64,000 nt of DNA from Hetaerina americana (lineage: Eukaryota; Arthropoda; Insecta; Odonata; Calopterygidae): assembly GCA_022747635.1 (NCBI GenBank), contig JAKTNV010000677.1, positions 1 through 64,000 of the forward strand, written 5' to 3'. The number at the start of each line of letters is the position of its first letter. The stretch's first letter is position 1. This document shows, in pieces, positions 12,222 through 24,850 of the stretch. Both the position numbers and the translations under genes were made by a program. The notes under the pieces were generated by a model. It made no database searches and was not told where the DNA came from. It worked only from the letters and a program-made list of their open reading frames with translations.

Positions 12222-13490
12222 ATGCCTTCTATACACCTCAAACATTCACTCTATAATGGAAGATTGTATTTTTTCGCAATATTTTTTGAAATTTGGGCTC
12301 CTTTACTAACATTAACACTTTCGCTGAGGCATCTTTTATGCTCACATCTCTTCTTTAATGATTTATTCTGGGTTTTATTTTCTTTATTTGATGAAAATGA
12401 ACAACAATACACACCATGGAAACATTTTTGTTTGTTTTTTGTCCAGTGAGTATTTCACCTAGAAAAGGGCGGGGTATTGGCACTTTTCATGGAATAATTT
12501 GAAAAATTAAAATTTCTAAAAATGAAATAAATGCCTCATATACACCTCAAACATTCACTCTATGATGGAAGATTGTTGTTATTCGCAATATTTTTTGAAA
12601 TATGGGCTCTTTTACTAACATTTACACTTGCGCTGACGCATCTTTTATGCTCATTTCTTGTCTTTATGATTTATTCCTGGTTTTATTTTGTTTATTTGAC
12701 GAAAATGAACAACGATACACACCATAGAAACATTTTTGTTTGATTTGTGTCTAGTGAGAATTTCACCTAGAACCCAAAGGGGGGGTATTGGCACTTTTCA
12801 TGGAAAAATGTGAAATTTTAAAATTTCTAAAAATGAAATAAAACTCTTCTATACACCTCAAACATTCACTCTATAATGGAAAATTGTTGTTTTTCGCAAT
12901 ATTTTTTGAAATTTGGGCTCTTTTACTAACATAAAGACTTGCGCTGAGACATCTTTTATGCTCATTTCTTGTCTTAAATGATTTATTCTGGGTTTAATTT
13001 TTTTATTTGATTAAAATGAACAACAATACACACCAAGGAAACATTTTTGTTTGATTTGTGTCGAGTGAGAATTTCACCTTAAACCCAAAAGGGGGGGGTA
13101 TTGGCACTTTTCATGGAAAAATGTGAAAAATTAAAATTTTTAAAAATGAAATAAATGCCTCATATACACCTCAAACATTCACTCTAAAATGGAAGATTGT
13201 TGTTTTTCGCAATATTTTTTGAAAATTACTTTTAATAACATTAACAATTGCGCTGAGGCATCTTTTATGCTCATTTCTTGTCTTAAATGATTTATTCTGG
13301 GTTTTATTTTGTTTATTTGATGAAAATGAACAAAAATACGCACTATGGAAACATTTTTGTTTGATTTGTGTCGAGTGATAATTTCACCTAGACCCCAAAG
13401 AGGGGGGTATTGGCACTTTTCATGGAAAAACGTGAAAAATTAATTTTCTAAAAATGAAATGAATGCCTTCTATACACTTCAAACATTCGC
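12130..13490 (+). repeat. Block repeated at 17.1 kb (16-monomer shift)
   Basis: This block matches 17,094-18,452 at about 4,962-4,964 bases, and its later part matches 24,850-25,900. Shared markers are GCTCACATCTCTTC, ATAATTTGAAAAATT, CTATGATGG with TTATTCGC, ACATAAAGACTTGCGC and GAAAATTACTTTTAATAAC. The end CACCTTAAACCC at 13,079 is private to this copy. Confidence 0.9.
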
Positions 13491-13539
13491 TCTTTAATTG
13501 AAGATTGTTGTTTTTCGCAATATTTTTGAAATTTGGGCC

Positions 13540-14380
13540 TATTTACTAACATTAACACTTGCGCTGAGGCATCTTTTATGCTCATTTCTTGTCTTTAATG
13601 ATTTATTCTGGGTTTTATTTTGTTTAATTGATGAAAATGAACAACAATACACACCATGGAAACATTTTTGTTTGATTTGTGTCGAGTGAGAATTTACCCT
13701 AGACCCCAAAGGGGGGGGATTGGCACTTTTCATGGAAAAATGTGAAATTTTGAAATTTCTAAAAATAAAATAAATGCCTTCTATACACCTCAAACCTTCA
13801 CTCTATAATGGAAGATTGTAGTTTTTCGCAATATTTTTTGAAATTTGGGCTCTTTTACTAACATTAACACCTGCGCTGAGGCATCTTTTATGCTTATTTC
13901 TTGTCTTTATGATTTATTCCTGGTTTTTTTTGTTTATTTGACGAAAATGAACAACGATACACACCATGGAAAATTTTTGTTTGAATTGTGTCGAGTGAGA
14001 ATTTCACCTAGAACCCAAAGGGGGGGTATTGGCACTTTTCATGGAAAAATGTGAAATATTAAAATTTCTAAAAATGAAATAAAACTCTTCTATACACCTC
14101 AATCATTCACTCTTTAACGGAAGATTGTCGTTTTTCGCAATATTTTTTGAAATTTGGGCTCTTTTACTAACATTAACACTTTCGCTGAGACATCTTTTAT
14201 GCTCATTTCTTGTCTTTAATGATTTATTCTGGGTTTTATTTTCTTTATTTGATGAAAATGAACAACAATACACACCATGGAATAATTTTTGTTTGTTTTT
14301 TGTCCAGTGAGAATTTCACCCAGAAAAGGGCGGGGTATTGGCACTTTTCATGCAATAATGTGAAAAATTAAAATTTCTAA
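13540..14380 (+). repeat. Block repeated 48 monomers away at 28.4 kb
   Basis: This block matches 28,428-29,268 at a shift of 14,888, and 33,168-33,936 in part. Shared markers are TTGTTTAATTGATG, GAATTTACCCTAGACCCC, AAACCTTCACTC with GATTGTAGTTTTT, CATTAACACCTGCGC, and CAATCATTCACTCTTTAACG with GATTGTCG. This is one of the longest-range near-identical pairs in the window. Confidence 0.9.
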
Positions 14381-16649
14381 AAATGAAATAAATGCCTCAT
14401 ATGCACCTCAAACATTCACTCTATAATGGAAGATTGTTGTTATTCGCAATATTTTTTGAAATTTGGGCTCTTTTACTAACATTAACACTTGCGCTGAGGC
14501 ATCTTTTATGCTCATTTCTTGTCTTTATGATTTATTCCTGGTTTTATTTTGTTTATTTGACGAAAATGAACAACGATACACACCATAGAAACATTTTTGT
14601 TTGATTTGTGTCGAGTGAGAATTTCACCTAGAACCCAAAGCGGGTATTGGCACTTTTCATGGAAAAATGTGAAATATTAAAATTTTTAAAAATGAAATAA
14701 AACTCTTCTATACACCTCAAACATTCACTCTATAATGAAAAATTGTTGTTTTTTCGCAATATTTTTTGAAATTTGCGCTCTTTTACTAACATAAAGACTT
14801 GCGCTGAGACATCTTTTATGCTCATTTCTTGTCTTAAATGATTTATTCTGGGTTTAATTTTTTTATTTGATTAAAATGAACAACAATACACACCAAGGAA
14901 ACATTTTTGTTTGATTTGTGTCGAGTGAGAATTTCACCTAAAACCCAAAAGGGGGGGGTATTGGCACTTTTAATGGAAAAATGTGAAAAATTAAAATTTC
15001 TAAAAATGAAATAAATGCCTCATATACACCTCAAACATTCACTCTAAAATGGAAGATTGTTGTTTTTCGCAATATTTTTTGAAATTTACTTTTAATAACA
15101 TTAACAATTGCGCTGAGGCATCTTTTATGCTCATTTCTTGTCTTAAATGATTTATTCTGGGTTTTATTTTGTTTATTTGATGAAAATGAACAAAAATACA
15201 CACTATGGAAACATTTTTGTTTGATTTGTGACGAGTGATAATTTCACCTAGACCCCAAAGAGGGGGGTATTGGCACTTTTCATGGAAAAACGTGAAAAAT
15301 TAATTTTCTAAAAATGAAATAAATGCCTTCTATACACTTCAAACATTCGCTCTTTAATGGAAGATTGTTGTTTTTCGCAATATTTTTGAAATTTGGGCCT
15401 ATTTACTAACATTAAGACTAGCGCTGAGGCATCTTTTATGCTCATTTCTTGTCTTTAATGATTTATTCTGGGTTTTATTTTGTTTATTTGATGAAAATGA
15501 ACAACAATACACACTATGGAAACATTTTTGTTTGTTTTTTGTCGAGTGAGAATTTCACCTAGAAAAGGGCGGGGTATTGGCACTTTTCATGGAATAATGT
15601 GAAAAATTAAAATTTCTAAAAATGAAATAAATGCCTCATATACACCTCAAACATTCACTCTATAATGGAAGATTGTTGTTATTCGCAATATTTTTTGAAA
15701 TTTGGGCTCTTTTACTAACATTAACACTTGCGCTGACGCATCTTTTATGCTCATTTCTTGTCTTAAATGATTTATTCCTGGTTTTATTTTGTTTATTTGA
15801 TGAAAATGAACAACAATACACACCAAGGAAACATTTTTGTTTGATTTGTGTCGAGTGAGAATTTCACCTAGAACCCAAAGGGGGGGGTATTGGCACATTT
15901 CATGGAAAAATGTGATAAATTAAAATTTCTAAAAATAAAATAAATGCCTTCTGTACACCTCAAACATTCACTCTATAATGGAAGATTGTTGTTTTTCGAA
16001 ATATTTTTTGAAATTTGGGCTCTTTTACTAACATTAACACTTGCGCTGAGGCATCTTTTATGCTCATTTCTTGTCTTAAATGATTTATTCTGGGTTTTTT
16101 TTTGTTTATTTGATGAAAATGAACAACAATACACACCATGGAAACATTTATGTTTGATTTGTGTCGAGTGAGAATTTCACCTAGACCCCAAAGAGTATTG
16201 GCACTTTTCTTGGAAAAATGTGAAAAATTAAAATTTCTAAAAATGAAATAAATTCCTTCTATACACCTCAAACAATCACTCTATAATGGAAGATTGTTGT
16301 TTTTCGCAATATTTTTTGAAATTTGGGCTCTTTTACTAACATTAACACTTTCGCTGAATCATCTTTTATGCTCATTTCTTGTCTTAAATGATTTATTCTG
16401 GGTTTAATTTTGTTTATTTGATGAAAATGAATAACAATACACACCTTGGAAACATTTTTGTTTGATTTGTGTCGAGTGAGAATTTCACCTAGAATAGGGC
16501 GGGGTATTTGCACTTTTCATGGAAAAATGTGAAAAATTTAAAATTTCTAAAAATGAAAAGAATGCCTTATATACACCTCAAACATTCACTCTATAATGGA
16601 AGATTTTTGTTTATCGCAATATTTTTTGAAATTTGGGCTCTTTTACTAA
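14352..16649 (+). repeat. Third copy of the 9.7-kb block (15-monomer spacing)
   Basis: Seven monomers plus flanks match both 9,700-11,997 (shift 4,652-4,654) and 22,104-24,402 (shift 7,752-7,753). The order is CCTCATATGC; AACTCTTC with AAAAATTG; CCTCAT with GAAATTTACTTTTAATAAC; CCTTCT with CATTCGCTC; CCTCAT with TTATTCGC; CCTTCTGT; ATTCCTTC; CCTTATAT. Three ordered copies make this the clearest long higher-order unit in the window. Confidence 0.93.
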
Positions 16650-17093
16650 GATTAACACTTGCGCTGAGGCATCTTTTATGCTCATTTCTTGTCTTTAATG
16701 ATTTATTCTGGGTTTTATTTTGTTTATTTGATGAAAATAAACAACAATACTCACCTTGGAAACATTTTTGTTTGATTTGTGTCGAGTGAGAATTTCACCT
16801 AGAACCCAAAGGGGGGGCATTGGCACTTTTCATGGAAAAATGTGAAAAATTAAAATTACTAAAAATGAAATGAATGCCTTATATACACCTCAAACATTCA
16901 CTCTATAATGGAAGATTGTTGTTTTTCGCAATATTTTTTGAAATTTGGGCCATTTTACTAACATTAACACTTGCGCTGAGGCATCTTTTATGCTCATTTC
17001 TTTGTTTAATGATTTTTTCCTGGTTTTATTTTGTTTATTTGACGAAAATGAACAACAATACACACCATGGAAACATTTTTGTTTGATTTCTGT

Positions 17094-18452
17094 CGAGTGA
17101 GAATTTCACCTAGAACCCAAAGGGGGGGGTATTGGCACTTTTCATGGAAAAATGTGAAATATTAAAATTTCTAAAAATAAAATAAATGCCTTCTATACAC
17201 CTCAAACATTCACTCTATAATGGAAGATTGTATTTTTTCGCAATATTTTTTGAAATTTGGGCTCCTTTACTAACATTAACACTTTCGCTGAGGCATCTTT
17301 TATGCTCACATCTCTTCTTTAATGATTTATTCTGGGTTTTATTTTCTTTATTTGATGAAAATGAACAACAATACACACCATGGAAACATTTTTGTTTGTT
17401 TTTTGTCCAGTGAGTATTTCACCTAGAAAAGGGCGGGGTATTGGCACTTTTCATGGAATAATTTGAAAAATTAAAATTTCTAAAAATGAAATAAATGCCT
17501 CATATACACCTCAAACATTCACTCTATGATGGAAGATTGTTGTTATTCGCAATATTTTTTGAAATTTGGGCTCTTTTACTAACATTAACACTTGCGCTGA
17601 CGCATCTTTTATGCTCATTTCTTGTCTTTATGATTTATTCCTGGTTTTATTTTGTTTATTTGACGAAAATGAACAACGATACACACCATAGAAACATTTT
17701 TGTTTGATTTGTTTCGAGTGAGAATTTCACCTAGAACCCAAAGCGGGTATTGGCACTTTTCATGGAAAAATGTGAAATATTAAAATTTCTAAAAATGAAA
17801 TAAAACTCTTCTATACACCTCAAACATTCACTCTATAATGGAAAATTGTTGTTTTTCGCAATATTTTTTGAAATTTGGGCTCTTTTACTAACATAAAGAC
17901 TTGCGCTGAGACATCTTTTATGCTCATTTCTTGTCTTAAATGATTTATTCTGGGTTTAATTTTTTTATTTGATTAAAATGAACAACAATACACACCAAGG
18001 AAACATTTTTGTTTGATTTGTGTCGAGTGAGAATTTCACCTAAAACCCAAAAGGGGGGGGTATTGGCACTTTTCATGGAAAAATGTGAAAAATTAAAATT
18101 TTTAAAAATGAAATAAATGCCTCATATACACCTCAAACATTCACTCTAAAATGGAAGATTGTTGTTTTTCGCAATATTTTTTGAAAATTACTTTTAATAA
18201 CATTAACAATTGCGCTGAGGCATCTTTTATGCTCATTTCTTGTCTTAAATGATTTATTCTGGGTTTTATTTTGTTTATTTGATGAAAATGAACAAAAATA
18301 CGCACTATGGAAACATTTTTGTTTGATTTGTGTCGAGTGATAATTTCACCTAGACCCCAAAGAGGGGGGTATTGGCACTTTTCATGGAAAAACGTGAAAA
18401 ATTAATTTTCTAAAAATGAAATGAATGCCTTCTATACTCTTCAAACATTCGC
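17094..18452 (+). repeat. Partner of the 12.1-kb block
   Basis: This copy has the same monomer order as 12,130-13,490 (starts 17186, 17495, 17804, 18117 and the left part of 18425). The right edge is the crossover inside the monomer at 18,425. Confidence 0.9.
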
Positions 18453-18733
18453 TCTTTAATGGAAGATTGTAGTTTTTCGCAATATTTTTTGAAATTTGGG
18501 CTCTTTTACTAACATTAACACCTGCGCTGAGGCATCTTTTATGCTTATTTCTTGTCTTTATGATTTATTCCTGGTTTTTTTTGTTTATTTGACGAAAATG
18601 AACAACGATACACACCATGGAAAATTTTTGTTTGAATTGTGTCGAGTGAGAATTTCACCTAGAACCCAAAGGGGGGGTATTGGCACTTTTCATGGAAAAA
18701 TGTGAAATATTAAAATTTCTAAAAATGAAATAA
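18425..18733 (+). repeat. Chimeric monomer joining two adjacent types
   Basis: It begins like the monomer at 13,463 (CTTCAAACATTCGCTCTTTA) and switches near 18,465-18,475 to the type of 13,774 (GATTGTAGTTTTTCGC, ACACCTGCGC). The two parent types are neighbours in the 13.5-kb copy, so the fusion removed exactly one monomer. The shift to that copy changes here from 4,962 to 4,651. Confidence 0.9.
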
Positions 18734-20539
18734 AACTCTTCTATACACCTCAATCATTCACTCTTTAACGGAAGATTGTCGTTTTTCGCAATATTTTTTG
18801 AAATTTGGGCTCTTTTACTAACATTAACACTTTCGCTGAGACATCTTTTATGCTCATTTCTTGTCTTTAATGATTTATTCTGGGTTTTATTTTCTTCATT
18901 TGATGAAAATGAACAACAATACACACCATGGAATAATTTTTGTTTGTTTTTTGTCCAGTGAGAATTTCACCTAGAAAAGGGCGGGGTATTGGCACTTTTC
19001 ATGCAATAATGTGAAAAATTAAAATTTCTAAAAATGAAATAAATGCCTCATATACACCTCTACCATTCACTCTATAATGGAAGATTGTTGTTATTCGCAA
19101 TATTTTTTTAAATATGGGCTCTTTTACTAACATTTACACTTGCGCTGACGCATCTTTTATGCTCATTTCTTGTCTTTATGATTTATTCCTGGTTTTATTT
19201 TGTTTATTTGACGAAAATGAACAACGATACACACCATAGAAACATTTTTGTTTGATTTGTGTCTAGTGAGAATTTCACCTAGAACCCAAAGGGGGGGTAT
19301 TGGCACTTTTCATGGAAAAATGTGAAATTTTAAAATTTCTAAAAATGAAATAAAACTCTTCTATACACCTCAAACATTCACTCTATAATGGAAAATTGTT
19401 GTTTTTCGCAATATTTTTTGAAATTTGGGCTCTTTTACTAACATAGAGACTTGCGCTGAGACATCTTTTATGCTCATTTCTTGTCTTAAATGATTTATTC
19501 TGGGTTTAATTTTTTTATTTGATTAAAATGAACAACAAGACACACCAAGGAAACATTTTTGTTTGATTTGTGTCGAGTGAGAATTTCACCTAAAACCCAA
19601 AAGGTATTGGCAGTTTTCATGGAAAAATGTGAAATATTAAAATTTCTAAAAATGAAATAAAACTCTTCTATACACCTCAAACATTCACTCTTTATCGGAA
19701 GATTGTGGTTTTTCGCAATATTTTTTGAAATTTGGGCTCTTTTACTAACATTAACACCTGCGCTGAGGCATCTTTTATGCTTATTTCTTGTCTTTATGAT
19801 TTATTCCTGGTTTTTTTTGTTTATTTGACGAAAATGAACAACGATACACACCATGGAAAATTTTTGTTTAAATTGTGTCGAGTGAGAATTTCACCCCTGA
19901 ACCCAAAGGGGGGGTATTGGCACTTTTCATGGAAAAATGTGAAATATTAAAATTTCTAAAAATGAAATAAAACTCTTCTATACACCTCAATCATTCACTC
20001 TTTAACGGAAGATTGTCGTTTTTCGCAATATTTTTTCAAATTTGGGCTCTTTTACTAACATTAACACTTTCGCTGAGACATCTTTTATGCTCATTTCTTG
20101 TCTTTAATGATTTATTCTGGGTTTTATTTTCTTTATTTGATGAAAATGAACAACAATACACACCATGGAATAATTTTTGTTTGTTTTTTGTCCAGTGAGA
20201 ATTTCACCTAGAAAAGGGCGGGGTATTGGCACTTTTCATGCAATAATGTGAAAAATTAAAATTTCTAAAAATGAAATAAATGCCTCATATACACCTCTAC
20301 CATTCACTCTATAATGGAAGATTGTTGTTATTCGCAATATTTTTTGAAATATGGGCTCTTTTACTAACATTTACACTTGCGCTGACGCATCTTTTATGCT
20401 CATTTCTTGTCTTTATGATTTATTCCTGGTTTTATTTTGTTTATTTGACGAAAATGAACAACGATACACACCATAGAAACATTTTTGTTTGATTTGTGTC
20501 TAGTGAGAATTTCACCTAGAACCCAAAGGGGGGGTATTG

Positions 20540-20600
20540 GCACTTTTCATGGAAAAATGTGAAAAATTAAAATTTCTAAAAATGAAATAAATGCCTCATA
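20540..20600 (+). repeat. Junction with one monomer missing
   Basis: At 26,484-27,109 and in the 29.3- and 33.9-kb copies, the CTCTACCATTC monomer is followed by an AACTCTTC monomer and then a CCTCAT monomer with CTCTAAAATGG. Here the first goes straight to the third. The switch lies in the shared tail around GGTATTGGCACTTTTCATGG, so it cannot be placed more finely. Confidence 0.82.
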
Positions 20601-20898
20601 TACACCTCAAACATTCACTCTAAAATGGAAGATTGTTGTTTTTCGCAATATTTTTTGAAATTTACTTTTAATAACATTAACAATTGCGCTGAGACATCTT
20701 TTATGCTCATTTCTTGTCTTAAATGATTTATTCTGGGTTTTATTTTGTTTATTTGATGAAAATGAACAAAAATACACACTATGGAAACATTTTTGTTTAA
20801 TTTGTGTCGAGTGATAATTTCACCTAGACCCCAAAGAGGGGGGTATTGGCACTTTTCATGGAAAAACGTGAAAAATTAATTTTCTAAAAATGAAATAA

Positions 20899-21209
20899 AT
20901 GCCTTCTATACACTTCAAACATTCGCTCTTTAATGGAAGATTGTTGTTTTTCGCAATATTTTTGAAATTTGGGCTCTTTTACTAACATTAACACTTGCGT
21001 GGAGGCATCTTTTTTGCTCATTTCTTGTCTTTATGATTTTTTCCTGATTTTATTTTGTTTATTTGACGAAAATGAACAACGATACACACAATAGAAACAT
21101 TTTTGTTTGATATGTGTCGAGTGAGAATTTCACCTAGAACCCAAAGGGGGGGGTATTGGCACTTTTCATGGAAAAATGTAAAATATTAAAATTTCTAAAA
21201 ATGAAATAA
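20899..21209 (+). repeat. Chimeric monomer at left edge of the 12.4-kb repeat
   Basis: The left part (CTTCAAACATTCGCTC, five-T form ATATTTTTGAAATTTGGGC) is the type that elsewhere continues CTATTTACTAAC. From about 20,970 it reads CTCTTTTACTAAC and TTGCGTGGAGGCATC with GATTTTTTCCTG, the version at 8,494. The crossover therefore lies in or next to GAAATTTGGGC. Confidence 0.88.
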
Positions 21210-24200
21210 AACTCTTCTATACACTTCAAACATTCACTCTATAAAGGAAGATTGTTGTTTTTCGCAATATTTTTTGAAATTTGGGCTCTTTTACTAACAT
21301 GAACACTTGCGCTGAGGCATCTTTTATGCTCATTTCTTGTCTTTAATGATTTATTCAGGGTTTTATTTTGGTTATTTGATGAAAATGAACAACAATACAC
21401 ACCTTGGAAACATTTTTGTTTGATTTGTGTCGAGTGAGAATTTCACCTAGAACCCAAAGGGGGGGGTATTGGCCTTTTTCGTGGAAAAATGTAAAAAAAT
21501 TAACATTTCTAAAAATGAAATAAATGCCTTCTATACACCTCAAACATTCACTCTATAATGGAAGACTGTTGTTTTTCGCAATATTTTTTGAAATTTGGGC
21601 CATTTTACTAACATTAACACTTGCGCTGATGCATCTTTTATGCTCATTTCTTTGTTTAATGATTTTTTCCTGGTTTTATTTTGTTTATTTGACGAAAATG
21701 AACAACAATACACACCATGGAAACATTTTTGTTTGATTTCTGTCGAGTGAGAATTTCACCTTGAACCCAAAGGGGGGGGTATTGGCACTTTTCATGGAAA
21801 AATGTGAAATATTAAAATTTCTAAAAATAAAATAAATGCCTTCTATACACCTCAAACATTCACTCTATAATGGAAGATTGTATTTTTTCGCAATATTTTT
21901 TGAAATTTGGGCTTCTTTACTAACATTAACACTTTCGCTGAGGCATCTTTTATGCTCATTTCTTTTCTTTAATGATTTATTCTGGGTTTTATTTTCTTTA
22001 TTTGATGAAAATGAACAACAATACACACCATGGAAACATTTTTGTTTGTTTTTTGTCCAGTGAGTATTTCACCTAGAAAAGGGCGGGGTATTGGCACTTT
22101 TCATGGAATAATGTGAAAAATTAAAATTTCTAAAAATGAAATAAATGCCTCATATGCACCTCAAACATTCACTCTATAATGGAAGATTGTTGTTATTCGC
22201 AATATTTTTTGAAATTTGGGCTCTTTTACTAACATTAACACTTGCGCTGAGGCATCTTTTATGCTCATTTCTTGTCTTTATGATTTATTCCTGGTTTTAT
22301 TTTGTTTATTTGACGAAAATGAACAACGATACACACCATAGAAACATTTTTGTTTGATTTGTGTCGAGTGAGAATTTCACCTAGAACCCAAAGCGGGTAT
22401 TGGCACTTTTCATGGAAAAATGTGAAATATTAAAATTTTTAAAAATGAAATAAAACTCTTCTATACACCTCAAACATTCACTCTATAATGAAAAATTGTT
22501 GTTTTTCGCAATATTTTTTGAAATTTGCGCTCTTTTACTAACATAAAGACTTGCGCTGAGACATCTTTTATGCTCATTTCTTGTCTTAAATGATTTATTC
22601 TGGGTTTAATTTTTTTATTTGATTAAAATGAACAACAATACACACCAAGGAAACATTTTTGTTTGATTTGTGTCGAGTGAGAATTTCACCTAAAACCCAA
22701 AAGGGGGGGGTATTGGCACTTTTAATGGAAAAATGTGAAAAATTAAAATTTCTAAAAATGAAATAAATGCCTCATATACACCTCAAACATTCACTCTAAA
22801 ATGGAAGATTGTTGTTTTTCGCAATATTTTTTGAAATTTACTTTTAATAACATTAACAATTGCGCTGAGGCATCTTTTATGCTCATTTCTTGTCTTAAAT
22901 GATTTATTCTGGGTTTTATTTTGTTTATTTGATGAAAATGAACAAAAATACACACTATGGAAACATTTTTGTTTGATTTGTGACGAGTGATAATTTCACC
23001 TAGACCCCAAAGAGGGGGGTATTGGCACTTTTCATGGAAAAACGTGAAAAATTAATTTTCTAAAAATGAAATAAATGCCATCTATACACTTCAAACATTC
23101 GCTCTTTAATGGAAGATTGTTGTTTTTCGCAATATTTTTGAAATTTGGGCCTATTTACTAACATTAAGACTAGCGCTGAGGCATCTTTTATGCTCATTTC
23201 TTGTCTTTAATGATTTATTCTGGGTTTTATTTTGTTTATTTGATGAAAATGAACAACAATACACACTATGGAAACATTTTTGTTTGTTTTTTGTCGAGTG
23301 AGAATTTCACCTAGAAAACGGCGGGGTATTGGCACTTTTCATGGAATAATGTGAAAAATTAAAATTTCTAAAAATGAAATAAATGCCTCATATACACCTC
23401 AAACATTCACTCTATAATGGAAGATTGTTGTTATTCGCAATATTTTTTGAAATTTGGGCTCTTTTACTAACATTAACACTTGCGCTGACGCATCTTTTAT
23501 GCTCATTTCTTGTCTTAAATGATTTATTCCTGGTTTTATTTTGTTTATTTGATGAAAATGAACAACAATACACACCAAGGAAACATTTTTGTTTGATTTG
23601 TGTCGAGTGAGAATTTCACCTAGAACCCAAAGGGGGGGGTATTGGCACATTTCATGGAAAAATGTGAAAAATTAAAATTTCTAAAAATAAAATAAATGCC
23701 TTCTGTACACCTCAAACATTCACTCTATAATGGAAGATTGTTGTTTTTCGAAATATTTTTTGAAATTTGGGCTCTTTTACTAACATTAACACTTGCGCTG
23801 AGGCATCTTTTATGCTCATTTCTTGTCTTAAATGATTTATTCTGGGTTTTATTTTGTTTATTTGATGAAAATGAACAACAATACACACCATGGAAACATT
23901 TATGTTTGATTTGTGTCGAGTGAGAATTTCACCTAGACCCCAAAGAGTATTGGCACTTTTCTTGGAAAAATGTGAAAAATTAAAATTTCTAAAAATGAAA
24001 TAAATTCCTTCTATACACCTCAAACAATCACTCTATAATGGAAGATTGTTGTTTTTCGCAATATTTTTTGAAATTTGGGCTCTTTTACTAACATTAACAC
24101 TTTCGCTGAATCATCTTTTATGCTCATTTCTTGTCTTAAATGATTTATTCTGGGTTTAATTTTGTTTATTTGATGAAAATGAATAACAATACACACCTTG

Positions 24201-24402
24201 GAAACATTTTTGTTTGATTTGTGTCGAGTGAGAATTTCACCTAGAAAAGGGCGGGGTATTTGCACTTTTCATGGAAAAATGTGAAAAATTTAAAATTTCT
24301 AAAAATGAAAAGAATGCCTTATATACACCTCAAACATTCACTCTATAATGGAAGATTTTTGTTTATCGCAATATTTTTTGAAATTTGGGCTCTTTTACTA
24401 AG
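20995..24402 (+). repeat. 3.4-kb block repeated 40 monomers away (right copy)
   Basis: This is the partner of 8,591-11,997. Its left edge sits inside the chimeric monomer starting at 20,899. Its right edge is where this copy keeps ACTAAGATTAACAC, while the left copy switches to ACATTTACAC. Confidence 0.92.
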
Positions 24403-24829
24403 ATTAACACTTGCGCTGAGGCATCTTTTATGCTCATTTCTTGTCTTTAATGATTTATTCTGGGTTTTATTTTGTTTATTTGATGAAAATAAACAACAAT
24501 ACTCACCTTGGAAACATTTTTGTTTGATTTGTGTCGAGTGAGAATTTCACCTAGAACCCAAAGGGGGGGCATTGGCACTTTTCATGGAAAAATGTGAAAA
24601 ATTAAAATTACTAAAAATGAAATGAATGCCTTATATACACCTCAAACATTCACTCTATAATGGAAGATTGTTGTTTTTCGCAATATTTTTTGAAATTTGG
24701 GCCATTTTACTAACATTAACACTTGCGCTGAGGCATCTTTTATGCTCATTTCTTTGTTTAATGATTTTTTCCTGGTTTTATTTTGTTTATTTGACGAAAA
24801 TGAACAACAATACACACCATGGAAACATT

Positions 24830-24850
24830 TTTGTTTGATTTTTGTCCAGT
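24830..24850 (+). repeat. Crossover junction in a monomer tail
   Basis: The sequence GTTTGATTTTTGTCCAGTG fuses the GTTTGATTTCTGTCGAGTG end of the 16,874-type monomer to the GTTTTTTGTCCAGTGAGTA end of the 17,186-type monomer. The shift to the 16-kb copy drops from 7,752 to 7,439 here, a loss of 313 bases, or one monomer. Confidence 0.9.

Larger units (their letters stand above)
8591..18424 (+). repeat. Region with 15-monomer (~4.65 kb) higher-order spacing
   Basis: Monomer starts are 8806, 9120, 9431, 9740, 10049, 10361, 10669, 10977, 11292, 11600, 11910, 12222, 12531, 12842, 13155, 13463, 13774, 14083, 14392, 14701, 15015, 15323, 15631, 15944, 16252, 16562, 16874, 17186, 17495, 17804 and 18117. 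The succession of subtypes beginning at 9740 restarts at 14392, fifteen monomers later. Almost every variant base recurs in the same order for seven monomers. From 12,130 on, the spacing to the next copy becomes sixteen monomers (4,964 bases), because one monomer was lost in the left copy. Confidence 0.92.
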
